DNA from: Ascaphus truei
Lineage: Eukaryota; Chordata; Amphibia; Anura; Ascaphidae
Length of the DNA stretch: 64,000 bases
NCBI GenBank assembly: GCA_036426205.1
Contig: CM071573.1
Location: 40,506,106 to 40,570,105 of the forward strand
Direction of reading: 5' to 3'
This document shows, in pieces, positions 1-12,452 of the stretch. A program made the position numbers and the translations under genes. Positions within the stretch are counted from its first letter, which is position 1. Each line of letters opens with the position of its first letter. Under the pieces are notes generated by a model that saw nothing but the letters and a program-made list of their open reading frames with translations, was not told the origin of the DNA and made no database searches.

Positions 1-250
1 AAAGACCAACACCAGCTTATCATAATACAGAAGAAATAGTAGTATTTAAAAAGAAATGTGGTAAGACCATATATAAATGAACATTAGAAGCGAGATTATA
101 GAGGAATCAGGGAAACAAAAAAAAAACCACACAGTACATTCTACAATAAAACTAAGAAACACTAACGTACATATCTCGCCCAGCTGCTTCAATAATGTCC
201 CCAAATATCACAGTGTATAAATGACAGATATAGTAGTCATTCTGGACACT

Positions 251-735
251 AGCTTTCACCAAGCAACATCCTGCATGTGTATATTTTTTTATAAATCCGT
301 TCTGTACTATGAGAAAATACTTGTAGCATTTTTTTTAAACAACTCTGAATTACATTTTGTAATATATTATAGTGTAACAAGCATTTTTTGTTTCTATAGC
401 AACCATTTACAAAGTCACATCCCCTTCCTTTCTGAAACAGGCTCCGGCTCACCCCTTTTTGAGCCTTACCCTCTCTCTAGCAGTGCACCAATTGTATCTA
501 GTGACTGCCTGATCACATGATCTTTCACACACAACTTTGCATCTTTGGTCCTCTTCTGCGGCACTGACAGCCATTTAGTGAACCCCTAAACTGAATCTTC
601 GCCAATTGATCACAGGAGAACGGATCAATTGGCAACTTGGCTAATTACTTATCATTGTGTGGGTTGTATTAATGCACATATTAAAGGGAAAAAATTAAAT
701 TAAAAAATAAACGTCAGCTTGGACTGCTGCTTTAA
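251..735 (-). mobile_element. TTAA-flanked MITE, copy 1 (inverted)
   Basis: About 480 bases. Its reverse complement matches the copies at 18.2 and 20.2 kb from end to end: the right end reads GGACTGCTGCTTTAA and the left GCTTTCACCAAGCAACATCC. The apparent reading frames in it are not conserved between copies. Confidence 0.7.
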
Positions 736-740
736 CAGCT

Positions 741-2619
741 TTCTTTTTTATGGATTTTCCTAAATCTTTAGGTTTAATTGCCAAACTGTCTGGCGCTGTG
801 GCTCTTTGAGAACCCAATCAGTGACCAGCCGTATGATCCATGCACAATCCCGATGACGAACAAGGAACATCACAAGGGCCATCTGAATGTCTGCTCTTGC
901 AATATCCCCTAAATGTTCTTGGAATCATAAGGGCATTCAAAATGTTTCAGAAGTACAAATCCAATAACCCATTCAGGAAAAGTTTACAGGCTCTTTAGCC
1001 TGGTGCAGATGGGCTGGTCCTGTATTGTGAATATGGAATCAGGCTGCACGGCCTGTGGATGTTGGGAAGTTAAAAACAAAGTCTCCATCACACAAAGTCC
1101 AGTAGAGACAAGAAATACTACATTGTCTAAGTCACTATGAGACATACATATGAACTATCTTCTATATTTAGAGAACGTAGTTAAAATAAGCAGAATAGAT
1201 TGGCCAAAGGGTTCTCAAAATCATCTGCTGTCAATGTTGTATATCTAGGACAGGGCTGAATCGGGTGCAGCCTACAGTGTCAGGGAAGCGTTGACCTTGA
1301 ACTGGATCAATTAGGAATCTTAATTAAGTGCTTTGCTCAGAAGCCTCCCAGCTCCAATTTCACCTCTTTCAATTAGTACCTGCGTTGGAAGAAGAAAAAA
1401 ATAGATAGAGTTGAACTGGATATTAAAAGGAAATCACAAATATAATTATTTATACACGACGGACCAGCAGAGCGCCAAGGCGTCTGTGGCCATTCTCTCC
1501 TGATAGTTGTAATAATGAGAGTAGAATTTAAAACGTAACATTTAAATATTCTCTTACCCTGTGAGATATGTAAGAAGTATAGTGCAAAAGGGAGAACAGA
1601 TTGGGGATGTGCTGCATTTTTCAGTGACTCTCTGAAGATCCTTCCATATGAACAGACAAGGGACACAGGTGCATTACTACCTCACCCAGAGAACGTTTTG
1701 GCATGTGTCTGTTTACTATATGTGTGTATCTTAACTCAATTTAAGGCAAGTGCATTAAGAAGAGTGCATTAAAATGTGATACAATGCCTGTGTCACTCCA
1801 TGGACTCTTATAAATGATGGCCACAGGCTGTATAGGAGGGAACCACAGTATACCATGTCAGAATAAGTAAATGTATCCATTGATAAATGACGCTCTGTGG
1901 AAAAGTTTTAGCCCTCAATGTGTCTCTGTGCACGATAGAGCATCCAGCATACAATGATGTAATTTCTTATATTCTGCGTGTATGGCAGAAGGAAATTCAT
2001 TTAAGGGTTCGAAAGATCATACAATCACATTTCAAGTACAAATTGTTGTCGAAAGACTAACTGCAAATTATTTTGCATATTTTCCTTACTGGCACAAGTA
2101 ATCATGCAAGGAGTCCAATTACACACTAATGAGTGTGTTCTGCGTATATCCTATAACTACATGCCCTGCAGATTATACAGTAATTATAGATATTTTTACA
2201 TTTCTGAGTGGAATTGAGAACTGAACAAATTCTAGATCTGCTGACCACACAATGTTGGGGAAATAACTTCCTGTTAAGGGAAGCAAAAAATCTCCTGTAA
2301 CTTTGTGCAAGGACCTTCCAGCCGTCCGCGTCCCAGTTCTGTGCCGGTTTTGCTGTCAGGGGGTTCTTTAACATAAACTCCAGCGTGTTTTTTTTATTTC
2401 AAAATCATACCTCTCAGATTATACAACGGTTATGTATCAAGCTGAAACAAATGGCAAATGTCTTATATGTTTTTATGGATGTTCTTTATTTCTCAACAAG
2501 AGCTCTCTAAGAAGTTTTTTTACCTAAACTAAGCAGTTTAAAGGAGCCGTTGCCCTTACAGAGAATGTTATCATGCTCCCCCCCTCCCACCCTTTCCCCC
2601 CCCCCCACTATTTGTGACA
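741..2619. other. Upstream intron: nothing recognised
   Basis: AT-rich single-copy-looking intron. The 15-base alternative mini-exon known before domain 2 in mammalian GFRA1 was looked for here and not found. Confidence 0.4.
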
Positions 2620-2639
2620 TGGGTGAGAAACAAGGTGTT

Positions 2640-2950
2640 TCTGGGGAAGAATCACGTTCATTTCCGCTCTGGGGACCCACTGGTTACTGAGATATTTGGG
2701 GCCACCGGTCCTCCCCCCCCCCCCCACCCTGCAGGGGAAATAAAATAGAGGTTTACATATTCCGCGCAACACAGGTCAATATGAAGCTGCAACATCTTGC
2801 ATTGTGTCTTCCTATTGGTCCAGTGTGACGTGGGACATTTAAACAACCATTAAGTACCGGCGGAACCTTCCCCGGTAAGTATTTTGGTAACCAGGGGATC
2901 CCCAGAGCTGAAATGAATGGTCTTCAGCTCCAGAGACCCTTTTCCCCCAC
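2640..2950. mobile_element. MITE with hairpin ends, copy 1
   Basis: Each end is a small hairpin: CATTTCCGCTCTGGGGACCC at the left, GATCCCCAGAGCTGAAATGA...CTTCAGCTCCAGAGACCC at the right. Same family at 6.0, 38.7, 39.7 and 48.5/49.4 kb. A poly-C tract (about 2712-2725) lies inside. Confidence 0.6.
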
Positions 2951-3116
2951 CCATGTAAAAACAAAAAAACAAAAAAGGAGTTTATGTCAGTCAACTTGGA
3001 ATGCTCCTTTTAAATGGTACATAATGTTTTATGAATTTATGCAAGAAAACTATTGATGTGATGACACAGAGTGTAAACATGCCAGACTTACCCGTATTTG
3101 TATTCTGTTTTAGCAG

Positions 3117-3453
3117 AGCCAGTTATATTGAAGGGGAATGATTGCTTAGGTGCAGCGAAAGCCTGTAACCTGAATGATGTCTGCAAAAAGTACCGCTCAG
3201 CCTACATCACTCCTTGTACTAACAGCATGTCCAACGAAGTCTGCAACCGACGCAAATGCCACAAGGCCTTAAGGCAGTTCTTTGACAAGGTCCCAGCGAA
3301 ACACAGCTATGGCATGCTCTTCTGCTCCTGCAACGACGTCGCGTGCACCGAGCGGAGGCGTCAGACCATCGTCCCTCTGTGTTCGTACGTAGAAAAGGAG
3401 AAGCCAAACTGCTTGAACTTGCAGGAGTCCTGTAAAACCAACTACATCTGCAG
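3117..3453 (+). CDS. GFRA1: GFRA1 internal exon: domain 2 and start of domain 3
   Basis: GFRA1 is the GPI-anchored cell-surface co-receptor that binds GDNF and presents it to the RET kinase (also NCAM). This exon encodes the cysteine-rich domain 2 and the first part of domain 3. Visible family blocks are KGNDCLGAAKACNLND, CKKYRSAYITPC, NRRKCHKALRQFFDKVPAKH, YGMLFCSC, CTERRRQTIVP and CKTNYICR, nearly identical to mammalian GFRA1. The acceptor is read as ...TTTTAGCAG followed by AGCCAG; a start three bases earlier at 3114 is possible, but 3117 gives the same number of residues before KGN as human. The donor is CTGCAG/GTACAG. Start phase 1, end phase 2, so the next exon completes the Arg codon. 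Domain 1 and the signal peptide must lie upstream of the window. Oddity: KGND replaces the mammalian KGNN at a position near the ligand-binding face. Confidence 0.96.
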
Positions 3454-3779
3454 GTACAGTAACACGTCTCTCCTTTTCTATCCTGAGAAGCGACACTGAC
3501 TTGATGGTACCTTGTGGTAACACTGTATAAGATTGCAGAACTCTATGACTTTTAGTGGGTGGTACCGTAATATTTCTGTTGTGTAAATAGGCTTTGAATA
3601 AGTGGAGCAGTGTTATAAAATTGTATAAGCTACAGCACATTGGTGTGTAAAAAAAAAAAGCAAACAAAGCTGGCGATATCAGTTGGAGGCATGTGGGGAT
3701 GTGGGGATGTCTGCCGAAGGGCGTTGCTAATTGTGAACTTATGTGAACTTTTGCTGATTTAGTAGTGGCTCTACCCATT

Positions 3780-4310
3780 TGAGAGAGGCAGGTCACACAG
3801 CTAAGAGCCTGACTAATGGGCCTTCTCTGGTCCTCTTCCCCTCGGGGGAGAGTGAGTGTGTACCATACCTCTGACCCTGCTAGAGGGGCAGGGAAGAGCT
3901 GGGACTGCTGCGGGTGCCCTTGGCCTGTAGTGAAGGTCCAGGGACCATCCTTCAGTGAGTAGCTGACAGTTGCTGCATTGGGCACAACCCTGCTGTGTAC
4001 TATGCTGCACAGAGTGAGAGAATAAACCGTGCCTGTTATACTCCCGCCTAGTGTATGATCTTAGTGGGGGGATGAGGAGAGAGGTGATAGCTCTACTGTG
4101 GGAGATCATCTTCACCTACCTGGAGCCTACAGCAGATGGAGGCGCTGCACTGCTAGAGAACCATGTGGGTAATGTACCCCAGAAACCTGATCCTGTGTCC
4201 CCACTACCATCGGCGGAAAGCTCAGCCCTCCTGTTACCAGCAGGTATCGTGCACCACGCGACCATAATGGCAGAATCTCCCAGAGGGGGGGGGGGGGAAA
4301 CCGATACATA
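3780..4310 (+). mobile_element. LTR-like repeat remnant
   Basis: The layout resembles the LTR at 43.56 kb: a C-rich region, AATAAA at 4020, then a closing G-run before AAACCGATACA. No clean start or target duplication was found. Confidence 0.35.
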
Positions 4311-4380
4311 TATGTGTTTGTGTGTAAACTTTTTTCTTTCCGCTACTAGTGAAATAAGGGGGTCGCCCTATAATTGGGCA

Positions 4381-4462
4381 AATACGGTATTATTGTTTAT
4401 TTGTAAAGTGCCAACATATGCCGCAGCGCAGTACAGTGGGGGTACAGAGATCTGATAAATAC
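4381..4462 (-). repeat. LINE/SINE 3' tail fragment
   Basis: TTATTTGTAAAGTGCCAACA followed by GCAGCGCAGTACA is the reverse of a tail common to several fragments here (11.03, 23.43, 27.16 and 43.39 kb). L2-type 3' end is an inference. Confidence 0.45.
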
Positions 4463-4936
4463 ATAACCTCTATATAAACGTAGAAAGAGTGTCCAGTCCG
4501 CGCTCTTGCTCTTTAAGCGAAGGGTGTTGCTGGCTTGTTTCCCATACAGCCAGTCTTCACACAAGTGCTTTTTTCCACAAATCACGATCTAAGAAACAGG
4601 AAAAAGGTGATGCATCCAAATTGGTCGAAATTCCTCAATGATATATATAAATGATACTGGATAGCAGTGGAAAGTCCATGAATAATATGGCAATTTGTCA
4701 GTGCGGGCTAGGTGTCTAGTGGGGCCCACGTGACCAACACAAATGAAACACCATAATAGCCCCCCCTAGTAACCAATATATAATAAACAGAGGCACTGGT
4801 AAACATATACTATATGTGGGGCGCTATGGCCCTATTACCTTAGTGCTTGCAGGACCTCCAGATATCCAGGGCGTGCAGTTCATCCAGGGAGATAGCCAGC
4901 AGGAAGAGAAGTGAAGATGTGTGTGCACTGCCTCAA

Positions 4937-5217
4937 TTTCCAGCTCCCAATAAGTCCGGAAAAAATACAAAGTGAACACTCAGCTGAATAACAGGTCAGG
5001 TTTATTGCAAGGTGGTGCAGCCAAGGGACAGCAAAGCCACACGAAGCACCTACGCGTTTCGTGCACGGGGCACCTTGATAAAGTGCCCCGTGCACGAAAC
5101 GCGTAGGTGCGTCGTGTGGGCTTTGCGTCCCTTTGCTGCACCACCTTGCAATAAACCTGACCTGTTATTCAGCTGAGTGTTCACTTGTATTTTTTCGGAC
5201 TTATTGGGAGCTGGAAA
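4937..5217. mobile_element. Foldback with two-box motif at its centre
   Basis: Arms of about 135 bases: TTTCCAGCTCCCAATAAGTC at the left pairs with GGACTTATTGGGAGCTGGAA at the right. The loop is TTGATAAAG (box 1, 5075-5083), with TACGCGTTTCG and CGAAACGCGTAGG (box 2) on either side. AATAAACC follows in the right arm. Confidence 0.85.
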
Positions 5218-5839
5218 TCACGATCTAAGACTGAAAACGGGCAGGCTCTTCGGGACTACATTGGGGGCCATATCCGCCGCGCATGCGCGTCACGCAGGCC
5301 ATCACGCTGACAACCGTGTGGAGCTGAAAACGCAGCATAGCCAGAGACACAGTCCCAGCGCGCGGGGCTTGTTGCAGAGACGGAAATCATCCCCCTTCAT
5401 CCCCACTGTTGCCTCACCATAGAAGTCACGATCGTGATCAGGATCAATAAATGTTTTATCCATGTAAGTGTATATACTAATTTTAATTGTCCATAATACA
5501 CTGTATATCTCAATTGGTGCGCTTTGTGTTTTTTTTTTCTTTCTCTATATAAACGTGTTCAAGTTGTTGGCAATGTGGTCACATTGAGGTATTGGTGGGC
5601 TATGTATTGGATAAGGGAGATAGATGTTTAAATAAGGATGTGAGTCAATGGGCATAAACTATACTCTGTGGCAGGAGGAGAAGCTTCCAGAAACATTATT
5701 GCGTTTGCTACCGAACACAGATGTCCCCTAATGTCACGGTGGGGTAAGAAGGTCAACTTGCTACAGCAATGTAGCTGCCAAATAATGTCACGTGCAGAGA
5801 AGTCATGATAAATAAAATACTTGAAAACAGATCACCGGA

Positions 5840-5990
5840 AGAGCAAAGCAATTAATCTAATTATCTTCTTATTCATTTGCTGCGTGAATCAAACATTAAA
5901 TAACCATGCACGCAATGGGGCTCTGGAGAGGAAGCAAATAAAACAGGATAATTAGGGTTTTATTGGTCTTTGCATTTAACGAGGTAATCC
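5840..5990. promoter_or_regulatory. Candidate conserved noncoding element
   Basis: Repeat-free block rich in ATTA/TAAT words (ATTAATCTAATTATC; GGATAATTAGGG) in the large GFRA1 intron. Conservation is a guess from composition only. Confidence 0.2.
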
Positions 5991-6023
5991 CCACGCAGTG
6001 TTTTATTTTTTTACATGAGTTTG

Positions 6024-6350
6024 AAGTAGGGGGTCTCCGGAGCGGAATCCCATTTATTTCAGTTCCGGGGACCCACTACTTCACGAGATATTTACGTCCA
6101 TAGGAGGTGCCGGTAGCAGCTCCGGCTGAGCTTTCTGCAGTTCACGTAATGGCGGCCTCAAACCTCCCGTGTCCTGTTGACCAATAGGAAGCCGTGAGTC
6201 ATCCGGTGCGGCTTCCTATTGGTCAACATGACCAGAACCTTTAAACAGAAGAAAGATACCGGCACCCCATACTGAGGTAAGTATCTCTGGAAGCAGGGGA
6301 TCCCCCGGATCTGAAATTAATGGGATTCAGCTTGGAGACCCCCTGCTTCA
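6024..6350. mobile_element. MITE with hairpin ends, copy 2
   Basis: AGTAGGGGGTCTCCGGAGCG opens and GATTCAGCTTGGAGACCCCC closes. An inner inverted repeat GACCAATAGGAAGCC / GGCTTCCTATTGGTC lies at 6178-6228. Confidence 0.7.
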
Positions 6351-6359
6351 CTCCTTTAA

Positions 6360-7375
6360 ATCTAGTATGCTGTTGAGGTGTGGGCATAGAGGGGAGACTT
6401 GGCACTTGTAGCAGGGCTTTTTGCTGCTGCTAAATTGTAGCTGCATTTAGGTTAGAGGAATATTTTGACAAAGGGAAGTATGGAAATGTTAGAGAGAAGC
6501 TAGTATATATTTACTGCATCATATGTTAAGCGATTCATGTCTTCAACATTTGCGATGCCTGCAGTTCTATTGGTATGCGAGAGCATTTCCACACTATACA
6601 TATTCAGCACTTACAGAGTATTGTAGAACCAGGAGTCAAGCAAATGCCACATGCTTTATTTTGCTGTAATTGATTTGCGAAGCTATCAGATTTACCTGCT
6701 CATAAAACAAGAGTGTCACATGCTCCATAAACTCGGCAGTTTGTAGCAATTCTCAGTGGGTGGAAAGGCAGAGTTCAGAAATCAGGCACACATTTTCAGC
6801 GGCAAAGACCAAAACTGGCACGGTCAAGAATGTTCTAATAGTTCCAGGTCACAGGGGGGAGGACCAGATATCTGTCCAGTTCAGCCAACAATTGTGTAAA
6901 TACATTGTGTGAGAGACATGATGCAATAAGAATATTCTGAGCCTTCTGCTCTGTTGACATCAGCCAATAATACAGAGAGCATTTGCATGTATATACAACC
7001 CAGCCCACACAGTAATTATGTGCATAGAAATGTTGCAAAATATATACAAATAGAAAAATATACTTATTTGACCAGTGACCAAAGGCTCACACAACTCATT
7101 AAGCACCAACAGACCAATAATCATCGGCAGTATACGTGGCAGCAAAGGGGTTCAAAGAAACAATTTGTAATTCAACATTTGCCTTTATTTTATAATCCCA
7201 GGCAATACTGTCATTCCGTTCTGTAACTTCTCTGCCAGGTTTTGCTAAAATATTGAGATGAATCATCACTTATAATGTAGCTAAAGACAATTTGCTAACT
7301 TGTTCCAGAAAGCTGATTGAAATTGGAAGAGCAGAGTAATCTATTCAGAAATTGACATAAAGGCCCAGATTCGAT
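6360..7375. other. Intron: nothing recognised
   Basis: AT-rich, short spurious frames only. Confidence 0.4.
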
Positions 7376-7810
7376 ATACTGCTAAAAGGCAGCTCAGCCA
7401 GGGTGCTTTGGGAACAAGATTGGGGGGGGGGGGAAGCTCTCTTTTGGATCTTCAATAAAGGGTGAAGAGATACCCGAGGCTGGACCAAAGGCAATTTACA
7501 ATGGATTTTTGTCCAAAGGCCAAATCTCCATTGAAACTCTATAGCATCCCCCCTCCACTCGAACAAGCTCCCCCCACCACATCCAATCTGCCCCCTCACT
7601 ATGTTCAGAAGCCAACTCAAGACTCATCTCTTCATCGCATTCCATGTTCCCCCGTTAACCTCCTTCTATCCCATCCCTTCCTTCACCCGACCCTCCCCAA
7701 TTCCCAAGATCTCACCTACCCTCACCTCTTCCTAAATAAAAAGAAATACTAACTAATGTACAGTGCCCTGTATAAGAGCACTATATAAATCTTGTTATAA
7801 ATAAATATCT
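7376..7810 (+). repeat. LINE 3' end (L2-type)
   Basis: A C/T-rich end of a LINE frame (PTQDSSLHRIPCSP, LLLSHPFLHPTLPN) is followed by CAGTGCCCTGTATAAGAGCA and CTATATAAAT with an AT-rich tail, the typical end of L2-type elements. Confidence 0.5.
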
Positions 7811-8059
7811 CCACCCCATATTTTATATCCTCCGAAGTAGTTTTCTGAGAGAAATGAAACTAGATTTTTTTCCTCGGCTGGTCCGGGAGCCGAAGCGGCC
7901 CATTACAGCATTCTATATTGCCTTTGCAATATGGAAAACCCAAGTAAAAACGGAAGACTATTAGGGGGGAAAAATAGCAACAATATTATATTAAACTTTT
8001 AGTAGCCATAGTGACAATGAAGGAATGCAGCATGTCCACTAAGGTAACACTGGTAAGGT

Positions 8060-8690
8060 ATGCAAGGGCCAAAAATAGCTCCAAAAAAACAAATAAATCC
8101 AGACCCAATGGCCTATTTTATAATCCAAGGCTTTCGATGGCCTGACGGTGAGGGATCCTCAATTTGTAAGAAGCCCTTGATCCTCGGTTGTTGGAAGACT
8201 CTTCGCCTGTTAATATTTTTTTCATCTTCTTTTCTTGTTGACGTCTTCTGTCTTCTATCTCCAGCCACTGGATGTGGCCTCCTCTCTCACTTTCGGCGTT
8301 CTTCAAGTTCCCCAGCATTTTATAGGAGCCATCGCAAATCATGTGTAAAAGAGTCACATGTTACATCAACCAATCCAATTGCTTGCTGTAACTTGAATCC
8401 CGCCATTCTTGATTACATCACTGGTTTTGCCAACCAAACTTGACCAAAAGGTTTCGGAGCTGCAGCCACGCGGACATTAGATGTCGGCCTCATGGGTCCT
8501 TGAGATGGAGTGTGGCGAAATGTCAAACGGCGACCTGCCCGGCGGTGAATTGTAGTGGCGACGGAGTGCCGGAGGTGCTTTGGCTGCGGCCAAACATCCT
8601 AGGAACAGCAAACTCATTGGTTTTATCCAATGAAAAGACTACCAATATTAACAAATAAATAACAGGTTTTAGTGTACTGTAAAACAACGA
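8060..8690. other. Probable dispersed repeat of unknown class
   Basis: Compositionally distinct from its surroundings, with a C/T-rich centre (8215-8270). No ends or coding domain were recognised. Confidence 0.3.
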
Positions 8691-9045
8691 AGTGCACTAA
8701 ATTGGAGGAAAATTTGGAGACCGTCCCAAAGGACTCGGACTGGGTGTACTTTACCCATAAATCCACTTAAATAAAGTTAGATGTGCTTTCTGTCGTCCCC
8801 ATGCTTTAAGAGCTACAACACTTTGATCTACATTCTACATCCAGGAAGACGGTAACAAATCGTTAACACAGCAGACTGCGCTCATCGTCCTTCTCGCTCT
8901 TTCCAGTCCTGTGTTTATTTATTTATTTTAAACATGGTACTTTGTTCAGGAGAAATAAACATCTGAAATATTTGTCCGGGAGGTTAAAATTGAACTCGCC
9001 CTAGAGTCCATTGCAGTCTAAAGGTTACACTGGAGCTACAACACG

Positions 9046-9224
9046 GATGGGCAACTCCAGTCCTCAAGGGCCAACAACAGGTCAGGTCTTCAGGATATCC
9101 CTGCTTCAGCACAGGTGGCTCAAGCAGTAGCTCAGTCTTCACGTGCACCACCTGCACTGCAGCAGGGATATACTTAAAGCCTGACCTGTTGGTGGCCCCT
9201 GAGGACTGGAGTTTCCCACCACTG
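9046..9224. mobile_element. Palindromic nonautonomous hAT element, copy 1
   Basis: Half-palindromes CAACTCCAGTCCTCAAGGGC...CAGGTGGCTCAA and the reverse, ending GGCCCCTGAGGACTGGAG. Family assigned to hAT because three other copies have 8-base target duplications. Confidence 0.75.
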
Positions 9225-9883
9225 AGCTAGAGATTTAGAAAATCATGATTTTTAACAATAACAAAAATCTGAGGGGAGATTGCTTCTTTATTAGGATGTA
9301 AAGTCCCATCCTCCCCTCTTAGCCACCACACTGTACGTCACAACAGAAAAACCTGGATCATGTTTAGTACAAAACCATCATTATCTAGATGAAGCACATG
9401 GAAGGTTTCCAACAGCTACATCTAAATTCTTACCAGATCTCTGTCTGACCTTGAGAGCTACCCACTTACTGATACAAAGCCAGCTTCACTTTTCTCCCTG
9501 AGCAGGAGGTAAGGTTCTTGGTCAAATATACATTGAAGGGAAGGAAATGCACATTACAACGTACTGCTAAGTATATGGCTCTTTGACAAAAGTAAATGAA
9601 ATCTTCCTTCCCAGCAAAGGGGATATGCTTTATCAAAAGTTACAAGCACACTAGATTAGAAAATGGGATTTTAGACATAATGCCAAAACACCAAGGGCAT
9701 TGAAAACTGTAAAACCACAGTAGCCTCAAGGCGGTATGGTTGAATCAGGATTCTTAAAGGATTTCTTTTTCAGTCTGGGTGGTCCTTAGATGGTTAAATG
9801 GAACTAAATTAATCAATGTACAGTATAGTGTCATGTGAAACTCGTCATATTCATAGTGTGCAACCCTTTATATGACTCGAGCA

Positions 9884-10149
9884 AGGGTGGCCAACTTCAA
9901 TCCTCAAGGGCCACCAACAGGTCAGGTTTTCATGATATCCCTGCTTCAGCTCAGGTGGCTCAGTCAATGACTGAGCCAACTGTGCTGAAGCAGGGATATC
10001 CTGACAACCTGCCCTGTTGGTGGCCCTCGAAGACTGGAGTTGGCCAGTCAACGACTGAGGCACTGATTGAACCCCATTTACTGAAGCAGGAATATCCTGA
10101 AAACCTGACCTGTTGGTGGCCCTTGAGGACTGGAGTTGGCCACTCCTTG
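9884..10149. mobile_element. Palindromic nonautonomous hAT element, copy 2 (with an extra half)
   Basis: A full palindrome (9884-10045) is followed by another right half (10045-10149), so the element has one left arm and two right arms. Confidence 0.75.
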
Positions 10150-10647
10150 TCTGGATCATCAGCAGCCTAATTAGAAATTATTTGTCAAATTAAAGACAAC
10201 CATATAACAATGTTGTAGACCAATATAACTTTCCGACATATATGCAACAACCGTGCTGCATCACACAGGTTCATTTCTGTATGTGTAAAATAATAAATCC
10301 TTAATCTGAAGGCTTTAACCCCTGATGAAGGGTGCACAGTCCCAGTTGTATATTGTTATGACTAGATATATTGTCTTCCTCACATTCCCTCATGGGGCAT
10401 GGGAGGTAATTAATCATGACACAAGCACGGGATTTTGTGTGTTGAATTTTGATATTACCTATTGTGAGATTCTCATCGGGATAGGAGGCGAATACTTTCT
10501 GAACTGGGAGGCTCGTCTGGATATAAGAGGGGCAGACTTGAGCCTGGATTCAGACGAGGATAACATTTTTGCTGCCCAAATCATTGCTGGCCTGTCAGAC
10601 AGGGAAAGGGTTTCGTGTTGCATAGTAATGCATTGCTAGTCTGCCTT

Positions 10648-10935
10648 AGGGTTGCCAGGTGGCTTGTCCAAAAATACTGGACACCCACGCCCCCCCGAAC
10701 ACATATAAAAAATACCCCCACGCCCCCCAAATGCATATAAAAAATACCACCACGCCCCCAAATGCATATAAAAAATACCCCCACGCCCCCAAATACATTT
10801 AAAAAACACCCCCACGCCCCCCGAATACATTTTAAAAAATACCCCCACGCCCCCCAAATACATTTAAAAAAAATACCCTCACCTCCCCAATACATATTAA
10901 AAAATTACCCCAACCTCCCCAGACACCTGGCAACC
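10648..10935. mobile_element. hAT-like element built on a 33-base tandem repeat
   Basis: Inverted ends AGGGTTGCCAGGTG and CACCTGGCAACCCT flank about seven units containing CCCCCACGCCCCCCAAATGC and ATATAAAAAATA. CTAGTCTGCCTT is present on both sides (10636-10647, 10936-10947), so the target duplication is at least 8 bases. Frames read here are repeat artefacts. Confidence 0.7.
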
Positions 10936-11028
10936 CTAGTCTGCCTTCTGGCAGAGAAAGGGTTACAAATATTACTGGAACAGGTTATGGCAAGAGCACA
11001 ATAACGTATGTATTGTTATCCTTTTTTA

Positions 11029-11172
11029 TTTGTATGGAGCCAACATATTCCGCAGCGCAGTACAATGTGGGAGGGAGGACAATAATATTGTGTCACAAAA
11101 TATAACATATGTGTCAATACTGGGACAACACGAAGGCGGTCACGGCCCCAGCAAGCTTACAATGATCATGAA
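11029..11172 (-). repeat. LINE/SINE 3' tail fragment
   Basis: ATTCCGCAGCGCAGTACAAT and CCCCAGCAAGCTTACAATGA match the reversed L2-like tail. Confidence 0.5.
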
Positions 11173-11862
11173 CTTTTTTTTTTAATCAGGCTGCTTAAAA
11201 AAAAAATCTTTAGACAAGGAAAAATATTGGCCAAAATAGTCTGAGCTCCTGTGTTTGATCATAGCTGCCCTTTTATGTGTTTACAGTACAGATCAATGAA
11301 AATATAAACACATCCTCCCTTCTCCTTTGACCTTGGCCTCTCTAACATGCCTGGGTTGATCAGATGTTGGCTTTCCGAGTTAATGGCCATGAAGGCGTTG
11401 CGATCATTTGTGCATGTACAGGAAAAGGTTTTCCATGCCAGTGTTTCAAGCACATTCCTATGTGCTGTGTTTTTTTTAAAGAATATCATTCACCTTATGT
11501 CCACGTGTATTTTGGGACAACTTCTTGAGGACGGTATTGGTCGCACTGCAATAGTCAATCATGTTAAATAGAAAGGTAATAAAATATGTTATGACACTAA
11601 ACTAATGACATTTTGACAGGTTAATACAATCTGAATTGTAATTCTGGGCTCTTCCCATTACAGCTGCGGCTTTTTCTCGTTCAAAGTCATCGTTAAATAA
11701 GGAAATAACCCAAGTGCTTGGGAGTAGCATAAATCACTAGATAAAAAACCAAGGCCAATCTTAATGTGCACAAAAAAGATTTCTATCTCACTCTACAGCA
11801 AATACAAATACAGTGTGAGCACATTCACAGGTCTTAGACAGATCTGCAACGCTGCTTTTCCC

Positions 11863-12452
11863 CATTATCTCCTAGCATACAGTGCTTCCACTGCAGCTAC
11901 GGATTCTGGGAAATTACAGCAAAGGAGCACACAGACCTTTTGCTTCAAATCCATTTTAACATGGATCCCTATAATGAAAAAGAAAGAAAAAGAACACGTC
12001 CCTGGTGTAATATTGACTAAAAATGTCATTCCTGAACATGACAATAAAATTATCACACTCACAAACGTCTGCGATTTTAAGGCAGATTATGAGTACACTC
12101 ATGCTCCATAGTACAGTTTAACTGACCATGATCCTAGACGCTTGCGTCAATACGGGAACCTGAGCAGGCTGTGCCTCCTTACATTAGATTCCTCTGGTAA
12201 CCAGCAGTGTAACTTTTGGTTCTTCGGCACTGCATCTGACCAGGACTTCCGGTGTTGTGACGTGATACGTGGCAACACAGCAACATCCCTACGCGTTTCG
12301 TTGTGATGTCACAACTTCCTCAGGGGTCTTGCTTTTCCCCATTATCTCCTAGGGTACAGTGTTTCCACTGCAGATATGAATTCTGGGAAAGGAAATGTAA
12401 ATGAGCAGACAGACCTTTTGCTTCAAATCCATTTTAACATGGACCCCTGTAA
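11863..12452. repeat. Direct repeat pair of about 110 bases
   Basis: ATTATCTCCTAGCATACAGT...TTTTAACATGGATCCCT (11863-11970) recurs as ATTATCTCCTAGGGTACAGT...TTTTAACATGGACCCCT (12340-12448). The second copy starts 14 bases after the two-box motif at 12.3 kb. Confidence 0.75.
12288..12326 (-). repeat. Two-box motif, single
   Basis: Reverse strand: CCTGAGGAAG, spacer TTGTGACATCACAA (perfect palindrome), CGAAACGCGTAGG. Confidence 0.7.

Noticed and set aside
1..3116. 15-base alternative mini-exon of GFRA1
   Set aside because: Expected from mammals between domain 1 and domain 2, but no AG-(15 bases)-GT candidate coding a DVFQQ-like stretch was found.
3269..3985. 238-codon reverse frame over the 3.1 kb exon
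   Set aside because: Antisense shadow of the GFRA1 exon and an LTR-like repeat; no motif.
10581..11004. Gly/Tyr/Phe-rich and Pro-rich open frames
   Set aside because: Translations of a 33-base tandem repeat inside a hAT-like element.
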